From Toxonevra muliebris (taxonomy: Eukaryota; Arthropoda; Insecta; Diptera; Pallopteridae): a stretch of DNA of 64,000 nt. The translations under genes were made by a program, and so were the position numbers. Position 1 is the stretch's first letter, and every line of letters starts with the position of its first letter. Where the stretch lies: assembly GCA_963691655.1 (NCBI GenBank), contig OY829326.1:87785235-87849234 (forward strand), read 5' to 3'. Below are positions 23,421-36,200 of the stretch, piece by piece. Below the pieces are notes generated by a model that saw only the letters and a program-made list of their open reading frames with translations, was not told the origin of the DNA and ran no database searches.

Positions 23421-23925
23421 TTATTTATACATGTAAGTATTTATGTACAAATTAAAACGAAGTTTTGAGTTCATAGTTACTCCAAGATCAATACAAAAAA
23501 ACACTCTAGCTAGAGACTTAGTACCAATACTGTAGTTTGCCGTTAACGGTTCTCTTCGCGAAAACACCATAAACTTACATTTGTCAAGGATTAAGGTCAT
23601 CAGGTTTGCAGAACACCAGCTAGAAAGGGAAGTTAAGTCGCACTGTATGAAATCTTGAATTGCAATTGAATAATGTGTAATGAAAAGGTTAACATCATCA
23701 GCAAACATCAAAAAGTAAAAACAGAATAGGTCCCAGATGGCTATCTTGAGGAACTCCAGAGGCAACATCAATATTCTGAGAAATTGCGTCCCTGAAAAGA
23801 ACCTTTTGTCTTCAATTGCATAAATAGGATTTGATCTAGACAATAAAGGCTTGTGGCAATCCAGTTTGGTCAAGTTTATTAATTAAAAGTTCATGATTCA
23901 CTTTGTCAAAGCAAAATTTTTAATT
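23421..23925 (-). pseudogene. Jockey-type reverse transcriptase fragment
   Basis: On the minus strand: DKVNHELLINKLDQTGLP (RT motif A region), SGVPQDSHLGPILFLLF (motif B), FADDVNLF (catalytic motif C) and LSSWCSANLMTL, KCKFMVFSR (motif D region). These are the ordered palm blocks of jockey/CR1-type non-LTR elements. Frame breaks lie between them and about ten residues are missing before FADD. The fragment has no endonuclease part and its ends are ragged. Confidence 0.75.
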
Positions 23926-24629
23926 TACACATACATTCATACTTATAAGAGATTCTTAAGGCATTTAAAATTTCTGTCGTAGCTTATTTCAACAATAAAC
24001 TAAAATTCGCCATAAGTGCTTAATTTATCATCTTCATATTCGCGATAAAATCGCATAAGAATTTTAAGTGATTACCTGCAAAAATACAAGTCGTTATGCC
24101 ATTGAAATCAACTTTTCACATCTCTAGAAAAAAGCTAAAAGTAAACCAGTTTTAAATTTAATTTTGATTGGATTCGCTACATATGTACGTACATTATTTT
24201 TGTTGCAATTTTTTCAAGCTTTACTACCAGCCAACGCTTAAGTCTAGAGGCCTCGGAGTAGAACTCATGACGTATTTAGTTTGGCATAACATATATATAA
24301 ATAGTATGTTAAATATGCTTTGCATTCCTTCACAAGCCATTCGCTAGCAATTATAACTCAAGTTCAAAGTTGACAACATTACGACCAGAAGGTAGATTAC
24401 AGTAATGACCTCTGCACCACACTAATTTTGTACGTACATTCACATTCATTGTTATCGGATAACACCTTGCGACAAAATTTAACTTTTCATTTAACACATA
24501 GAAAAGCCCACATGCATGTACAGATAGACCAAATTTCAAAATATTGTGGTGAACTTTTATGAGAAATTTTTAAAAAAGTTGCCGTTTTATATTGTATTAT
24601 TTTTTAATCCTTGAAATATTTGGTAAAAG

Positions 24630-24815
24630 TAAGCATTAGGTCCGTTCCCGTACTACAACGCGGGTGAACGCGTTCGCCCAAAACAGCCCAGAAAGCGTTC
24701 CCGTACTCAAAAAACTTGCAAATGAGAGCGGAGATGAGAGAGTAATTGTCTTCTTCTTCTTGCACGAAATAGCCCGCACTTTTTCTTCGGGTAAAAATGG
24801 TAAAAGTGTCAAACA
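24630..24815. repeat. GC-richer patch with palindrome and direct repeat
   Basis: CGTTCCCGTACT occurs twice (about 24644 and 24696), and between them lies the palindrome-like GGGTGAACGCGTTCGCCC. The patch stands out from the AT-rich surroundings. A 70-codon minus-strand frame covers it but resembles nothing known. It may be the end of a transposon. Confidence 0.3.
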
Positions 24816-25309
24816 ATCCGCTGTTTAGTGCTTATCGGCTGTTTTGTTTTTGTGAAATATATTGAAAATTTTAAATTGATAAATAATTGCTTTTGCTATT
24901 CACGTTACTCAATATAAAAACTGTAGGTCCCTTCCATTCGTGTAGAAATATAACTCACACAACATGAATTGATGTGAAAAGCTCGGCCTTGGCTCTCCAT
25001 GGGCTGTTGTGCCATAATAGTAGTAGTAGTAGGATTAGTCGGCGTGGCACCTACCATTCAAACGAATTGTTGAAACGACGCGTCGTAACTGGGAAGCCAT
25101 GGTAAAATAATGAAAGTTTGTTGTTAGTGGTAGTTGTTGAGCAGAACTTTGTCATTCGAGAACAAGTGGGCGTGGTACCTTCCATATTACTTAAATGGGT
25201 TTTGCGATATATCTCCGTAACAATTTACAGTACCACTCAGGCCACTCCCGCGTTTGAAAATAATTTCACTAGCCGGACGTTAATTATCTGGGATTAGTAT
25301 TAAATAGTA

Positions 25310-26240
25310 AAACATGGAAATAACAAATAAAGCCACACGCGCTCTAATGATATGCAGAAGGTCTAGAAGGCCTAGAAGGAAAACTTGGGGATGTAACCCA
25401 AATGTACTCCCCTGGATGTATATAATGATGGTACGACCAATCATGACATGGAGCAATAGCGTACCAAGGAGAGCCGTAGTAGAGGGTGCCTCCAAGGCAC
25501 CACTCATAAGAATGACAAGAGATAAAACGTCGACGGGAAGATCTATAGGGCATGAAAACAGAGACAACGCGTCAAAAAATAGCTATCCTTTGGACTGTCC
25601 CCAGGACAGAATGAATTAACTGTATAAATTTGAGAAACACTTTTTTGCAAAACTTAACTTATATAAATACACATTCAAAGAACACACGATTAAGTGTTAT
25701 ACAGATGGGTCACAAACCGAGGATGGAACTGGGTCCGGAGTATTTGGACCAAGGACTAAGCACTCTGAACCGATGGCGTAATATCCTAGCATTTTTCAAG
25801 ACTCACGCAATCAACGTATGTGTGCAGGAAGTACAAAAGACGAGACTTTGCTATCATGTCTGACAGTCAAGCAACCATTCGAGCACTTTGCTCTTTTGAG
25901 CAAGCTCAATTAACTGGACAAGGACAATAAGTTCGTCCTATGTTGGGTTTTATTGGCTCTATTGTAGGTTTTATAATGGAGAGGGATCATCGGAACATAT
26001 TTTAGCTCATTGTGGAGCACTGATCTGCAAAAGAATGAAATGTCTTGGCATGTACCAAGTCTCCAGCACTGTACTAGCATCCATTGATCCGGGCGCTGTA
26101 CTCAAATTTCTGAGGGAGACTGGATTGGATGAGGTACTCTAGGCTGAGACTAGATATAGAAGATGGACGCACAATGAATCTTACAGATCTCAGTACAAAC
26201 AATATTAACCACCTCTAACAATGCAATACAATCATTTACA
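25310..26240 (+). pseudogene. LOA-like retrotransposon fragment: RT end and RNase H
   Basis: The frame at 25314 carries KATRALMICRR, KTWGCNPNVLPWMYIMMVRP, the segment following the RT palm in LOA/R1-type elements and comparable with KTWGLSPYKALWLYKAMIRP in the full copy. From about 25690 another frame reads YTDGSQTEDGTGSGVFGP, the first RNase H acidic motif, and later DSQATIRAL. The remainder is frameshifted. It belongs to a different family from the two large copies. Confidence 0.7.
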
Positions 26241-26740
26241 GCAGAGTACTGAGATTTGGTACATGGATATCGGTTGACAAGATCATGCTACAAGAAAACG
26301 TGTGTAGGATTAAAAAATATGGCGGGGTTTTTCCATATAACTTGAATTTTCATTATTGGATATCTCAAGAACTATTTATGATGCGGTACTAAGAATTGGT
26401 CACTTCAGATTTTGCTCAAACTTTGTAAGAATCTTCTTTAGGATTCTAAACTTTACTGACTTTTCGTGATTTTTAGCAGACTCCAATGTCCATACTGCTA
26501 AAACGATTGGCTGATTCTGCCTGCTGCTTATAAAAAATAACGATACTTGAAATTTATGAATTTGCATACTTTAGGCTATAAAATGAATGTTTTTGGTACG
26601 AGGTATGTATTTAGTTCTTAACCCAAACTTCAAAAGTAAGCTTGTTTTGTTATTTTCATAGCAAGCGTTTAAAGTAAGCAAAAATATCAGGAATTTGTTT
26701 GGTTTTAAAACATATATATGTAGTATGCTCCCCATTTTCT

Positions 26741-27000
26741 TCATCGGGCTACCATTTTGTGTGCCACTGCGAATAAATACATCCATTCATCCCGATGCAC
26801 AAAATGGAAGTCAAATAATACATTCACTTTTTGACAAACTATAACCCAGTGATAAATGGTGCTGTCATCTGCAATCGGGTAGATAAAGCTATTTGCCAAT
26901 GACAGAAGGTCATTGATGAAGACGACGAAAATGGTTTGGAAGAGGACCGAGCCCTGCGGCACTCCAGCGTTAATGAAACGACTTTTCAAAGCAATACCAC
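26741..27000 (-). pseudogene. Non-LTR reverse transcriptase fragment
   Basis: On the minus strand FINAGVPQGSVLFQTIFVVF and INDLLSL correspond to RT motif B, and IADDSTIYHW to the catalytic motif C with Tyr replaced by Ile. This is the jockey/CR1 style of motif. Only about 85 codons remain. Confidence 0.7.
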
Positions 27001-27696
27001 CTATTACTATACAACACGGATAGATCGGCCACTAAGAAAACTCGAAGTTATTATCGAACCCATGTGCAATTTGCTTCGACTCTAGTGATTTATGATTTAT
27101 TCTTTATGATCCTAAAAATCCTGTCCAAATCTGATTATGTTTCAATTTGTTCAAGTGTAAAAAGTGCTGTCGCACGGTGTAATATGAGGCATATAGCCAT
27201 TTTATATTATATTTTTATATGTCAATAGTTGGCCTATTAGCATTGCTACTTGCAAATCGACTCTTGTAGTCACACGAAATAGAAAATAAACAATGCAATA
27301 AATTTCACGATCAAAACAAAATGTGAAAAAATGTTTAGTCAAACGTCATTGCCCTCGGTAATCTGAAATGTTTTGGTTTTGCTTTTGATAGTTATCGTTT
27401 GAAACTTTACGGAAGTTTTTTTCATTAGTTTCGAATCAAATTTGTCTGCTCCAAAATTGTTCACATACATAATTTATCTTGTATACTGACAGCTTGGATT
27501 GTTGTTGTTGTTGGAGCACGAATGTATTTTGATTGATATTGTTGCGGAACGATCTTGCAATTCGACCTACCCTCAGGCAAAATGTTATTAATTTGAAAAA
27601 TTTTAGATTTAGTTTTTGCTTGTGAAACTTAAATTTAAAAAATTTTAATTGAAATTCGCTTTTAAGAACAAAGAAATGAAAGTAATAAAACTAAAC

Positions 27697-27722
27697 CGTA
27701 GCTCAGTGGTTAGAGCTTTGCC
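27697..27722 (+). repeat. tRNA 5'-half-like A box
   Basis: GTAGCTCAGTGGTTAGAGC reproduces the D-arm and A box of a tRNA almost perfectly, followed at once by a T-rich tract. No anticodon arm or B box follows. Best read as a truncated tRNA-derived SINE or tRNA fragment. Confidence 0.45.
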
Positions 27723-27852
27723 CTTTTTTCTACTTTTTTTTATTGCATCTTCAAAAGTTAAGAATCAAAACTACATAGCCTGAATTTAACAATAATTTTT
27801 CCACAAATATATTAAATATTTAATTATATATATTAAATACAAATTCGTTAAT

Positions 27853-27887
27853 AAGGTGTAAGGTGTAAGGTGTAAGGTGTAAGGTGT
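27853..27887. repeat. Five tandem copies of AAGGTGT
   Basis: A perfect seven-base tandem repeat (AAGGTGT) of five units, followed by TAG. A short minisatellite in AT-rich DNA, without any gene nearby. Confidence 0.9.
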
Positions 27888-28679
27888 TAGAATAGTTCAA
27901 TATAAATGTAGGGGAGTGTCGCCAGAGTTGGAGCATATCTTGAGTTTTGCTCATAACTTTCGTTCAATTCCGAATTTTGAACATTAAAATATAATTGGAT
28001 TAATAGCTTAGAAGTTATGGACATTTCATTTTCAAAAAACAAAAATTGTAGTCAAGGTCGGGAGCACTGTAGAAAATCAATAAGAAATGAAGGAATATGA
28101 TTATAACATGAAAATCAAAGAAAAAGGAAAAATTACACTTGAAAGCCGGGGAAAGAGACCTGAAATCAAAACAAAAATCCTTCTGTGTGAATTTTAAGAA
28201 AATATGATTTTTTTGTACACACACGATACGATGCGATAAAATGACACGAAAACCACGCACGGGTAAAAAAAATTTCTCCAGAGTCAAAACGCATCACTTA
28301 AACCTTATTGAACAATTTCAATTAACTTACTTTAATGATGAGCATGTTTTTTTTTTTTTAATTAATTCTCTTATTCTGGAACTGTAAATAAGTTTTTTAC
28401 TCTTCTTTTAATACGCGGCCCCGTAACGCTTATATACACTTCACTTTCTGAACTCGAAATAACATGAAAAGTTTGCTTTCGACATGACAAACAATACTGT
28501 ATATTAACTTATCTCCGAGATGGCCGACATATAGAAATCTCAGTGTATGTGGAGTTTTTCGTCTACCATAGGGTAGTAACAAAATGTCGAAGAATTTCGA
28601 AGTTTCTCTACATTTGAGAGGATATAAAATCGAAAAAATTAAAATCTCCCCCTTCGAACAGTCTGGATACGTTAGTGCT

Positions 28680-28900
28680 TTAATTTGAGATCTTCAAATT
28701 GATCTGGATAATTTTTGTCAGATTGTACGATTGCTTGCTGACATAACGGCAGCACTTAAACTGTATATCAAGGGACCAAGAACGCTGCTTTGGGGTACTT
28801 CGGCCTGCAAATTTGATATCGATCTGACAGTCTTCGAGCAGTTTGCGTGTTTTAGCTGGCAACAAGTTTTGAGATTTTAGTATGCGCTCTGATAGCGACC
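28680..28900 (-). pseudogene. Jockey-type reverse transcriptase fragment
   Basis: One minus-strand frame gives EVPQSSVLGPLIYSLSAA, RT motif B of jockey-like elements, and a neighbouring frame continues the similarity upstream. Stops and shifts throughout; the YADD block is not visible. Confidence 0.6.
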
Positions 28901-28999
28901 CTCAATAGCAAAATCTGGCATACATCTGAAGTTCGGCATAGCCTGAATAAAATGAAACCTGATTCGTGAATTCCATAAACCTAATTGCAGTTAGTAGAT

Positions 29000-31012
29000 C
29001 AGCTTTTAGGTGTTAATGTCTGTTTTTGTATAATTATACTACTTGGCCTATATATCTACTTACCAATATGAAATAAAATAAAAAACATTCACAAGAATAT
29101 TAGAAAAGATAATTTTCTGAAAAAACAAAGTTTCGGAGTTGTAACGACTTCAGTAAAAAGATAATTTACATTGCAAACACCCCGATCTCGTCAGAGCCAT
29201 AATTATGTATGTACAGTATCAAAGCTAACCTAACCTATCAAAGTCATACATCTATACAGGGTGCCCTGGCTAAGTTGAATGAGAACGTATGTATATGCTT
29301 TTAGTAAACATGGTTAATGTTAAGCTTAATGAATCATAAGTTTTCAACAACCTATTTCTTTTCATTTTCCCCCTAACAATGGAAACATCGCACGCATATT
29401 TGAACTTGCAATATACATACACATACATATTGTGCTTCTTTGTAATGCCGTGTGTAATTACTCATAAGTATATGACATTTTCATACTGTTTTCTGCTTTT
29501 TTACTTTTTGAAATCTAATTTTTTGCCCTATTTTCTTGTTTCTATATTTCAGCCACATGTTAAGTTGTTTTCTTAGTTATAAGTACTTGTCATTTATTAT
29601 CGTCATCGGTAACGCTTAATGTTTTTTAGTGGTGAAGGCGTAATTTTTCAAATGTGTTGATGGATTAGACTTTATGAAGGCTCTTTCTTTAGTTGTCCGA
29701 TATGTTCAACTTTTTGGTATAGAGAAAATGTTATTGTCAACATTTTAATCCATGTAGATTGATGTGCTCGTAGGTTATTCTGCTTTGAACCTTGTCTTTT
29801 AATAATATGAGAGTAAAATTTCAAAATTTATCTTCGTTAACTCTTATTTCTGAATTTCTGAATAAATATCAACACTTCTATCCAAAGTATGTAAGGAGTT
29901 TATAATGGCAGATTTTCATTAATACTCCCGGTAGTAATAATCGTAAAGTAAAAATCGTAAATTGAAAATAAATCTGATCTGGCTATAATTAAAAGCTATG
30001 TATTTAGCATAAAAACATTTGCACAATCGATTAACAATAAGGAAGATATAAAAGGGGAATTAAGAAATAACTGTCAACAATTACAATCTGCTAAAAAGGT
30101 AAACAATATTGTAATAAGTGGCACGAACATTTCAAACTTGAACTTGAAATTTATTTAAATTTGAAAATTATGCAAAGAAACACAAAGCTCATTTCACAGA
30201 TACCGGCACGCCGAGGCAGTGATTGTTGTATGAGTTTCGACGTTTATTCAATCGATCGATTTCGAGCTTCAGATCGAATTGGATCATTGAATCAGTTTTT
30301 TTGTTTTTTTGTTTTCATCTAGCTACAATTTACATACAGTTTAATTTATTCAATGCCGATATTTGTGAATCTGTCAAGTACAATGACCGGCCACCGACAA
30401 CCGTCCACCGTCAGCTCAATATCTCTGCCATCTCTTACTACCCATTCGAATTGAACTGTGATGATTTCAGTTAATTTAATGTTACCTATGTAGGTCGTTT
30501 ATTGGCTTTTATTTCTTTTTGTTTTCAATTTTTTCTTTTTTATTACCTACTATTTTATTTGTCTTTACATATGCGAATGCGAATATATGAGCGATTCTGG
30601 CAAATATTACAGCCAACCCAGCCTTTGCAATTATGACATTCAGTTTTCGGTCACATTTAGTGCCGCTCTCATTTTTCATTCAAGTAAATAAGCAAGGCCG
30701 TATTTATAGTGGGTGGGGAGGGGGGGCGCCTTTTGGGTGTTTTGGGAAATCAAGACTAACTTTTCGGCATTATCAATTAGCCTGTTACTGAATAGCAAGT
30801 TCTAGAAGACCTAAATCGCTCAATAAAAAATTAACAAGCAGCCAAAATGTTTATTTCTTTTGTTAGTATGCAAATCAATAAAAATTCTTAATTCAATTCT
30901 TGGATTAATTCTTATTTAGTATTTAATAACTTAGATCTAATATGAGATGGGAATTGAGTTCTACACCACTCAACAGTCAGCAACGAACATTGTCTGCCCT
31001 CTTCTTCGTACG
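29000..31012. other. AT-rich stretch with few features
   Basis: No protein family recognised. A second copy of CAAGGCCGTATTTA followed by a G-rich run lies at about 30693-30730, related to the repeat at 1811. The rest is unremarkable. Confidence 0.4.
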
Positions 31013-31016
31013 TTAA

Positions 31017-31148
31017 CTCAGTAATGTTTAGCGGTGCCATATGGCACCTAGTCGCTGAGCCGTTCCTGAGCCAGGTTCAAAACAATTTTTTTCTCCAGTT
31101 ACTTTTTTGATCTATCTACTTACTTTGGTTGCCGCTCTCTTTAATGGG
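31017..31148. mobile_element. TTAA-flanked mini-element (piggyBac-like), copy B
   Basis: A 132-base relative of 12930-13059 in the same orientation. It starts CTCAGTAATG, shares CCATATGGCACC, GCTGAGCC, TTCCTGAGCCAGGTTC and TAGTTAC-like core sequence, and ends CTTTAATGGG, with TTAA on both sides (31013-31016 and 31149-31152). Confidence 0.65.
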
Positions 31149-31189
31149 TTAATGCTCAGTCACACAAATTTGTATTTTCTATTTTCGAT

Positions 31190-31264
31190 TTTTGAGTGTG
31201 CCAAGATTTGAACCCGAGCACTTCTGCGTAGTAGTGCAGCACACTAACCACGAGGATATGGCGA
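31190..31264 (-). repeat. tRNA-like SINE head or tRNA pseudogene
   Basis: On the minus strand CCTCGTGGTTAGTG resembles an A box and GGGTTCAAATCTTGG a B box, with spacing like a tRNA. Acceptor pairing is poor, so a functional tRNA is unlikely. Confidence 0.45.
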
Positions 31265-31269
31265 CCAAA

Positions 31270-33119
31270 TTCGACTTGTTGTTTTTACATAAGGTTTGAC
31301 TTCGGTCTCTAAAACAGGAAGTGCTATTGAGCAATTCAGCATTCGCAGTTTTTCTAGATTAACGTTCGTCGCGGAGCTGTAAACTTTTTAAAACTTTTGA
31401 AACATAACACAGGTTTACAAATATCGGTAAATCCTTCGACCCAATAAATCAACAAATGTTTTTCAGGCGCTAATTATGAATTTGCAGTCCGTTTTTCGCT
31501 ATCAGGTCAGATATATTGAGATTTTTGCATTTGAAAATTGTGGAAAGTTCTCACCGGTTAACAACAATTTTTAAACATTTTGGGAAAAATGTGTACGCTA
31601 CCTAACTTTCAATATATCAGATTAAATAACTCATGAAAAGTAGGACCTGTAAGCATATCTTCGTGAAATTTATGTATATATAATATTAAATAATGCGTAT
31701 AAGATTTGATAAGCTTGTAATTTATAATTACTCAATGCTTTCAACATATATTTTTTTTTTTGATAGGCAAAAATTACTTCTCAATCATAATTAAATAGTG
31801 TTTTATATGTTTTAGGCATAGCCCAGGACGAATTGTTGTTGATGTTGCAGTGGGAAGAGCAAAGACAACAACATCAATATTCAGCGATTAGCATGGCCAA
31901 ATTTTCATTTATGGATTAATCGATTTCGATCCGGAATCCAATTTTAATTTTTTTTTTGGGTAATTAGAATCCGCTGATATCAAAGTCTGGTAAAAAAAAT
32001 TTACTATATTGACCTTTTCTTGCAAAAAATTTATTATAAAGTGTAAAAACTCTTAATAAAACAAGAACAAAATAATAAAGCGTTTTTCACATCTAACGCT
32101 ACATATAAGACAATAAATGAGTAATGTCAACTATAGAATAAGTGCCAGCGTTCGAAATTTCGAACAGTCAAGTCTACACATATGTGGGGTCACGCATGTG
32201 TGTTTTATGTTTTATAAAATAGTTACATATCATCGGCGTTCTGGCAGAATTCACTAAGTCTGTTCTTTAATTTCTGAGATGAAGTTAGTTTATGCAGTGC
32301 ATGGTGCGCTACGAACACTGGCACAACTTAAAAAGCCAACAGATCGATATACACATTAGTATACGTTTCAAGTGGATCATCAAAAATATAATTTATTATG
32401 TCACACGAATTATAGAAGCTAATTAGTACGGATCCAATTAAAAAAATAGTTTGGACTTAGTGATTTCTTTTAATTATTTCTTAAATTATTTTTAACAATT
32501 AATTCATAAAGTGCCTAAAAATAAACTTTGCAGAAATATACCCCTAGCATCGAGGGATAGGGAGTTAGTCACGGGGGATATATTTTTTCGTTTGCTGAAA
32601 GATAAGGCTTAATATCTATATAAATATTTACCTCATGTTCCATCTTTTTCATACCTAAATATTTTTTTGAAAATAGGTTATTTTTACTGTTGGAAAAATC
32701 GAATAGCAGAGCGAAATTGGATTTAATAAAATTTCGAAATCAAATAAAGAAATTTGGCCGATGATAAGTCTCATCCTTGGATTGCGCCTACCCCCACCTT
32801 CTATCGCGCCTAATTCCCGAGGAACGAATTCTCAATTTATCCCTCATTTACTTATTCAACTTTATATCGAAGGTTAAGTTCACAGATGTGTTAAATGCGC
32901 TTTTGGGTGAAAATTTGTGGACTGCATTTTCCAAGCATTCGCACATATTATCTGGCTAGTGTGCTGTTGGTGTAAGTGTCTATCCAATAATTACGGCTCA
33001 AGATGCAGTCGAAATCGGTGTTTATTGCTTCGAAATTTGGAAAATTAGCATCCCTGTAAATTTCTGTAAGCTTTACAATCGATATCCTCAGCAAAATCCA
33101 TGAAGATACGGTGCCTAAC
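31270..33119. other. AT-rich stretch, nothing recognised
   Basis: No protein family, RNA gene or paired repeat could be supported on either strand. Confidence 0.4.
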
Positions 33120-33260
33120 TCTCAACTCCAACTAGTTTGTTCTTTATGGATGTGAAACCAGGTTAGTCACCGAGTTTTTAATCAACCAAATTCAAAGCTT
33201 TCCAAATAGTTGTTTTCACCGCATTCAGCAACAGCGACTTATATAGCAGATGCAGTATCG
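33120..33260 (+). pseudogene. RTE-like retrotransposon C-terminal scrap
   Basis: A plus-strand frame reads LYGCETRLVTEFLINQIQSF then HRIQQQR, matching the pattern LYGxExW...KLxxFxxxCxRRI found after the RT palm of RTE-type elements. The Trp is replaced by Arg. Only about 35 codons. Confidence 0.5.
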
Positions 33261-36200
33261 AGCCAATGGCAAAATGTTTTAAGCTGAGCTGAACCGTTAT
33301 AAAAAATATTGAGGACTACGGCAAGTATGGAACAAAATAAAGCTACTATCCAAAAACTAACAAAGGGCTTTATCGAGAACCTATGCTTTAATCCGAAATT
33401 CAGGAACTACTTTTTGAAAAAAAAGCTCTTCTAGTTTAGAAGTTCGAAGTATTTAGAAGTAAGCAGAATAATAAAAATGCAAAAATCGCTATGGAGTTTT
33501 AATTTTACTCTACCAAATATTGGCCCTAGGACCTGAAAACTCTTAATCCGGCGCTCTACGTAAATAGTTATCTGGAAAATGCAAATATCAAAAATACACA
33601 ATCAAAAAGAATTTTAGTATTTGCGGAACTCACTACACTCACGATTAGAATTGTTGCTTCAAGCACATCACAAAATGACAACAATTAGAAGCACGCATGC
33701 GAATCCAACACAACAGAAATATAAAAAAATCTTTCAAATAATTAACATATTCATTCGAAAATAAACAATAACAAAACAAAACTATTCAATAAATAAGTAT
33801 GTAAATAAATAGATGTGAAAACGAAACTTGTTAATATATTTTCGAAAAAAGTTCATTGCCTTTTTAGTTTTGATTTTCCGATATCGGGTGCAGCGAATTG
33901 TGGGCAAACGTCGATTGTTTGTTGGCTGATAGCAGCGTAGCGGTGACAATTTTCAAGACCTTGTCAACACTTGTAGTTGCAAATGTATGTTTGTATGTAC
34001 ATATGTACAAACACAAAGACGGGGACTGTGTGTTTGTGTTGTGTTGCCACCACATTGCTTGGGCATCTGATGCCAATGCCCAGCGTCAGTTAGCAATTGA
34101 ATTTGGCTATGCATTTCAGAGTTATCTTCTGCATGTTGGATTTAAACTTAACATCTTAATAAAATAAATTCTTCACCAATTTGTAAAAAGAAAAATTAAA
34201 AAGCAATATCGCAATTTGAGTTTAAAGCTAATATTTGTTTCAAAACTTTCAGCCTCTCTGATTCCAAAGTATCATTTTTGAGTTAAATTCACAATTAATC
34301 AGGTATATAACCCATGACAAGCACGGCCAACATTTTTATAGCTTACGAAACATCGGAAAGCTGCAATTTGTGTAGTAGTGTTATTTGGGCACGTCTAAGG
34401 TATAACTAGGCTCAAGGGTTTCAGAAATTTCAATAATCATTATTTTTTAATTTTTTCATTTTTTATTTCATAAAAATATCTATAAATTTACCGTCTTTAC
34501 ACATTAAAGTTTGAAAGTGTGAGCAATTTTTTTCTGCATTGATTTGGTCTAAGTATAATTTTCGAAAAAATTAAAAGTTGTGTATATCATTCATAACATA
34601 GTGTAGAATTAAATCCCCATTTTTAAGATTTTTAGAAAATCCCAGCAAGAAAGAAAAACCAAATTTACCAAAAACGACTTTTTGATAATGAAAAAAATTC
34701 CAGAAACCCCTACTAATTATGAGAAATTTTGCCTACATATGGCAACTCCATTTGTTGGGTTGTTTATAGTGGAGTCATGTTTACTTCAATAACTTTTTTC
34801 GTTAATACAAAATTTTTTTGGTTTCAGCCCATATAAAGATATCCAAGAGATCTTTGATAAACTACTTACTTTGAATTTTTCTAAAATATTTTGTAGAAGC
34901 TAGAATTTCAATTTTAGGCCGCATTGGGTTGTTTTTATTGAACTTAAAATTTAGAATTTTTTTTTTTAAATGGTTGGAACTCTTCAAATGAAAATATTTT
35001 GAAGACCTGATCTATAAGCAACAATTATATAGATATGATGTGTGAGGTGCCTGACGCAAAAAAAAGTTTGAATTTGTTGAGTAGTGTAATTCATTTTATC
35101 ATGTTTATTGGAATTCGTTTATTAAAATTTTATGGTTCGAGCGCACACACAACCCCTATCATAAACCTGGTCATGATGTTGTGTATGGCAGTTATGCTTT
35201 TTCGTACAGTTGGTCACCTCATTTTCTCGGGATAGGTCAATTACTACTACACTTTCTGAAGTACTCAACAATTTTTTTAGTACAGAAATGGCATAAGTGA
35301 CACAAATAAATTGTGTTTGGAAAATTGGATCACGAGTACATAAAGGGTTAATAGCGACGGGTTGCTGCTATATATTTGTACATTTGTATGTAGTAAATTC
35401 CATACATAATATTTTTCATAACTATTGTTGAATTATCAATAGTATGTTCGATCACTAGAAAAAAAATGTGAAATTTACTTTGCTAAATAATTAAAAACAT
35501 TCTGTAAACTAATATTTAATTTTTTTGTTGGGTTGTTGCATAGATTGTGTACTCCAAAGAAAATACGTCTATGAAACTAAATATTTATATGATATTCGAC
35601 AAAATATTTCATTATAAAAATATTAAATACACAAAAATTCGAAGCTTAATCATCTTTTGAATATGAGAAGTGTTGAATTAATAGAGTGCTCTTTACCCTA
35701 AGTACAAATAAGTACAAGAGCCACTGAATTTTTTAGTATTTCTTATGAGTTCAAAAAGGTTGAGATACTGTTCACATATTTCATAATGTTACATTTGAAA
35801 AAAAAAATAAAAATTCCTGTTACGATTCCCAATCGGCATTGCGATAATGTTATTATACATGGAATTATAAGGAATTGTGTCCCAGAGAATGTATAGTAGT
35901 AGAACTTTATAAAAATAAAATTAAGCACAACCCAAAAACTTAATCGCATAAGCGAAATAGGAAATACATTTTTCCACTCTAGTACACAGGTATATGAAAA
36001 GTTTGGTTTAACTTTAGTTCAATGCCAAACCAGTACCAATAACAAAGTGTACCAGTTATTTTTGTTGTTGTCTTCGAAAAAGACACAGGCAGTTTTGTAG
36101 TTCTGATTCACGGTAACTGTGCGTATGTGAATGCCATTAACATGACGAACGATGCGTTTGCCATCAGGGCATGCACAAGGTACTTGTATTTTTTACGGCT

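Noticed and set aside
27853..27887. CRISPR-like or telomeric repeat
   Set aside because: The units are contiguous seven-base tandem repeats without spacers and do not match a telomere repeat of insects.
35035..35235. Hydrophobic plus-strand frame that could be a membrane peptide
   Set aside because: AT-rich random frames often look hydrophobic; there is no homologue or gene context.
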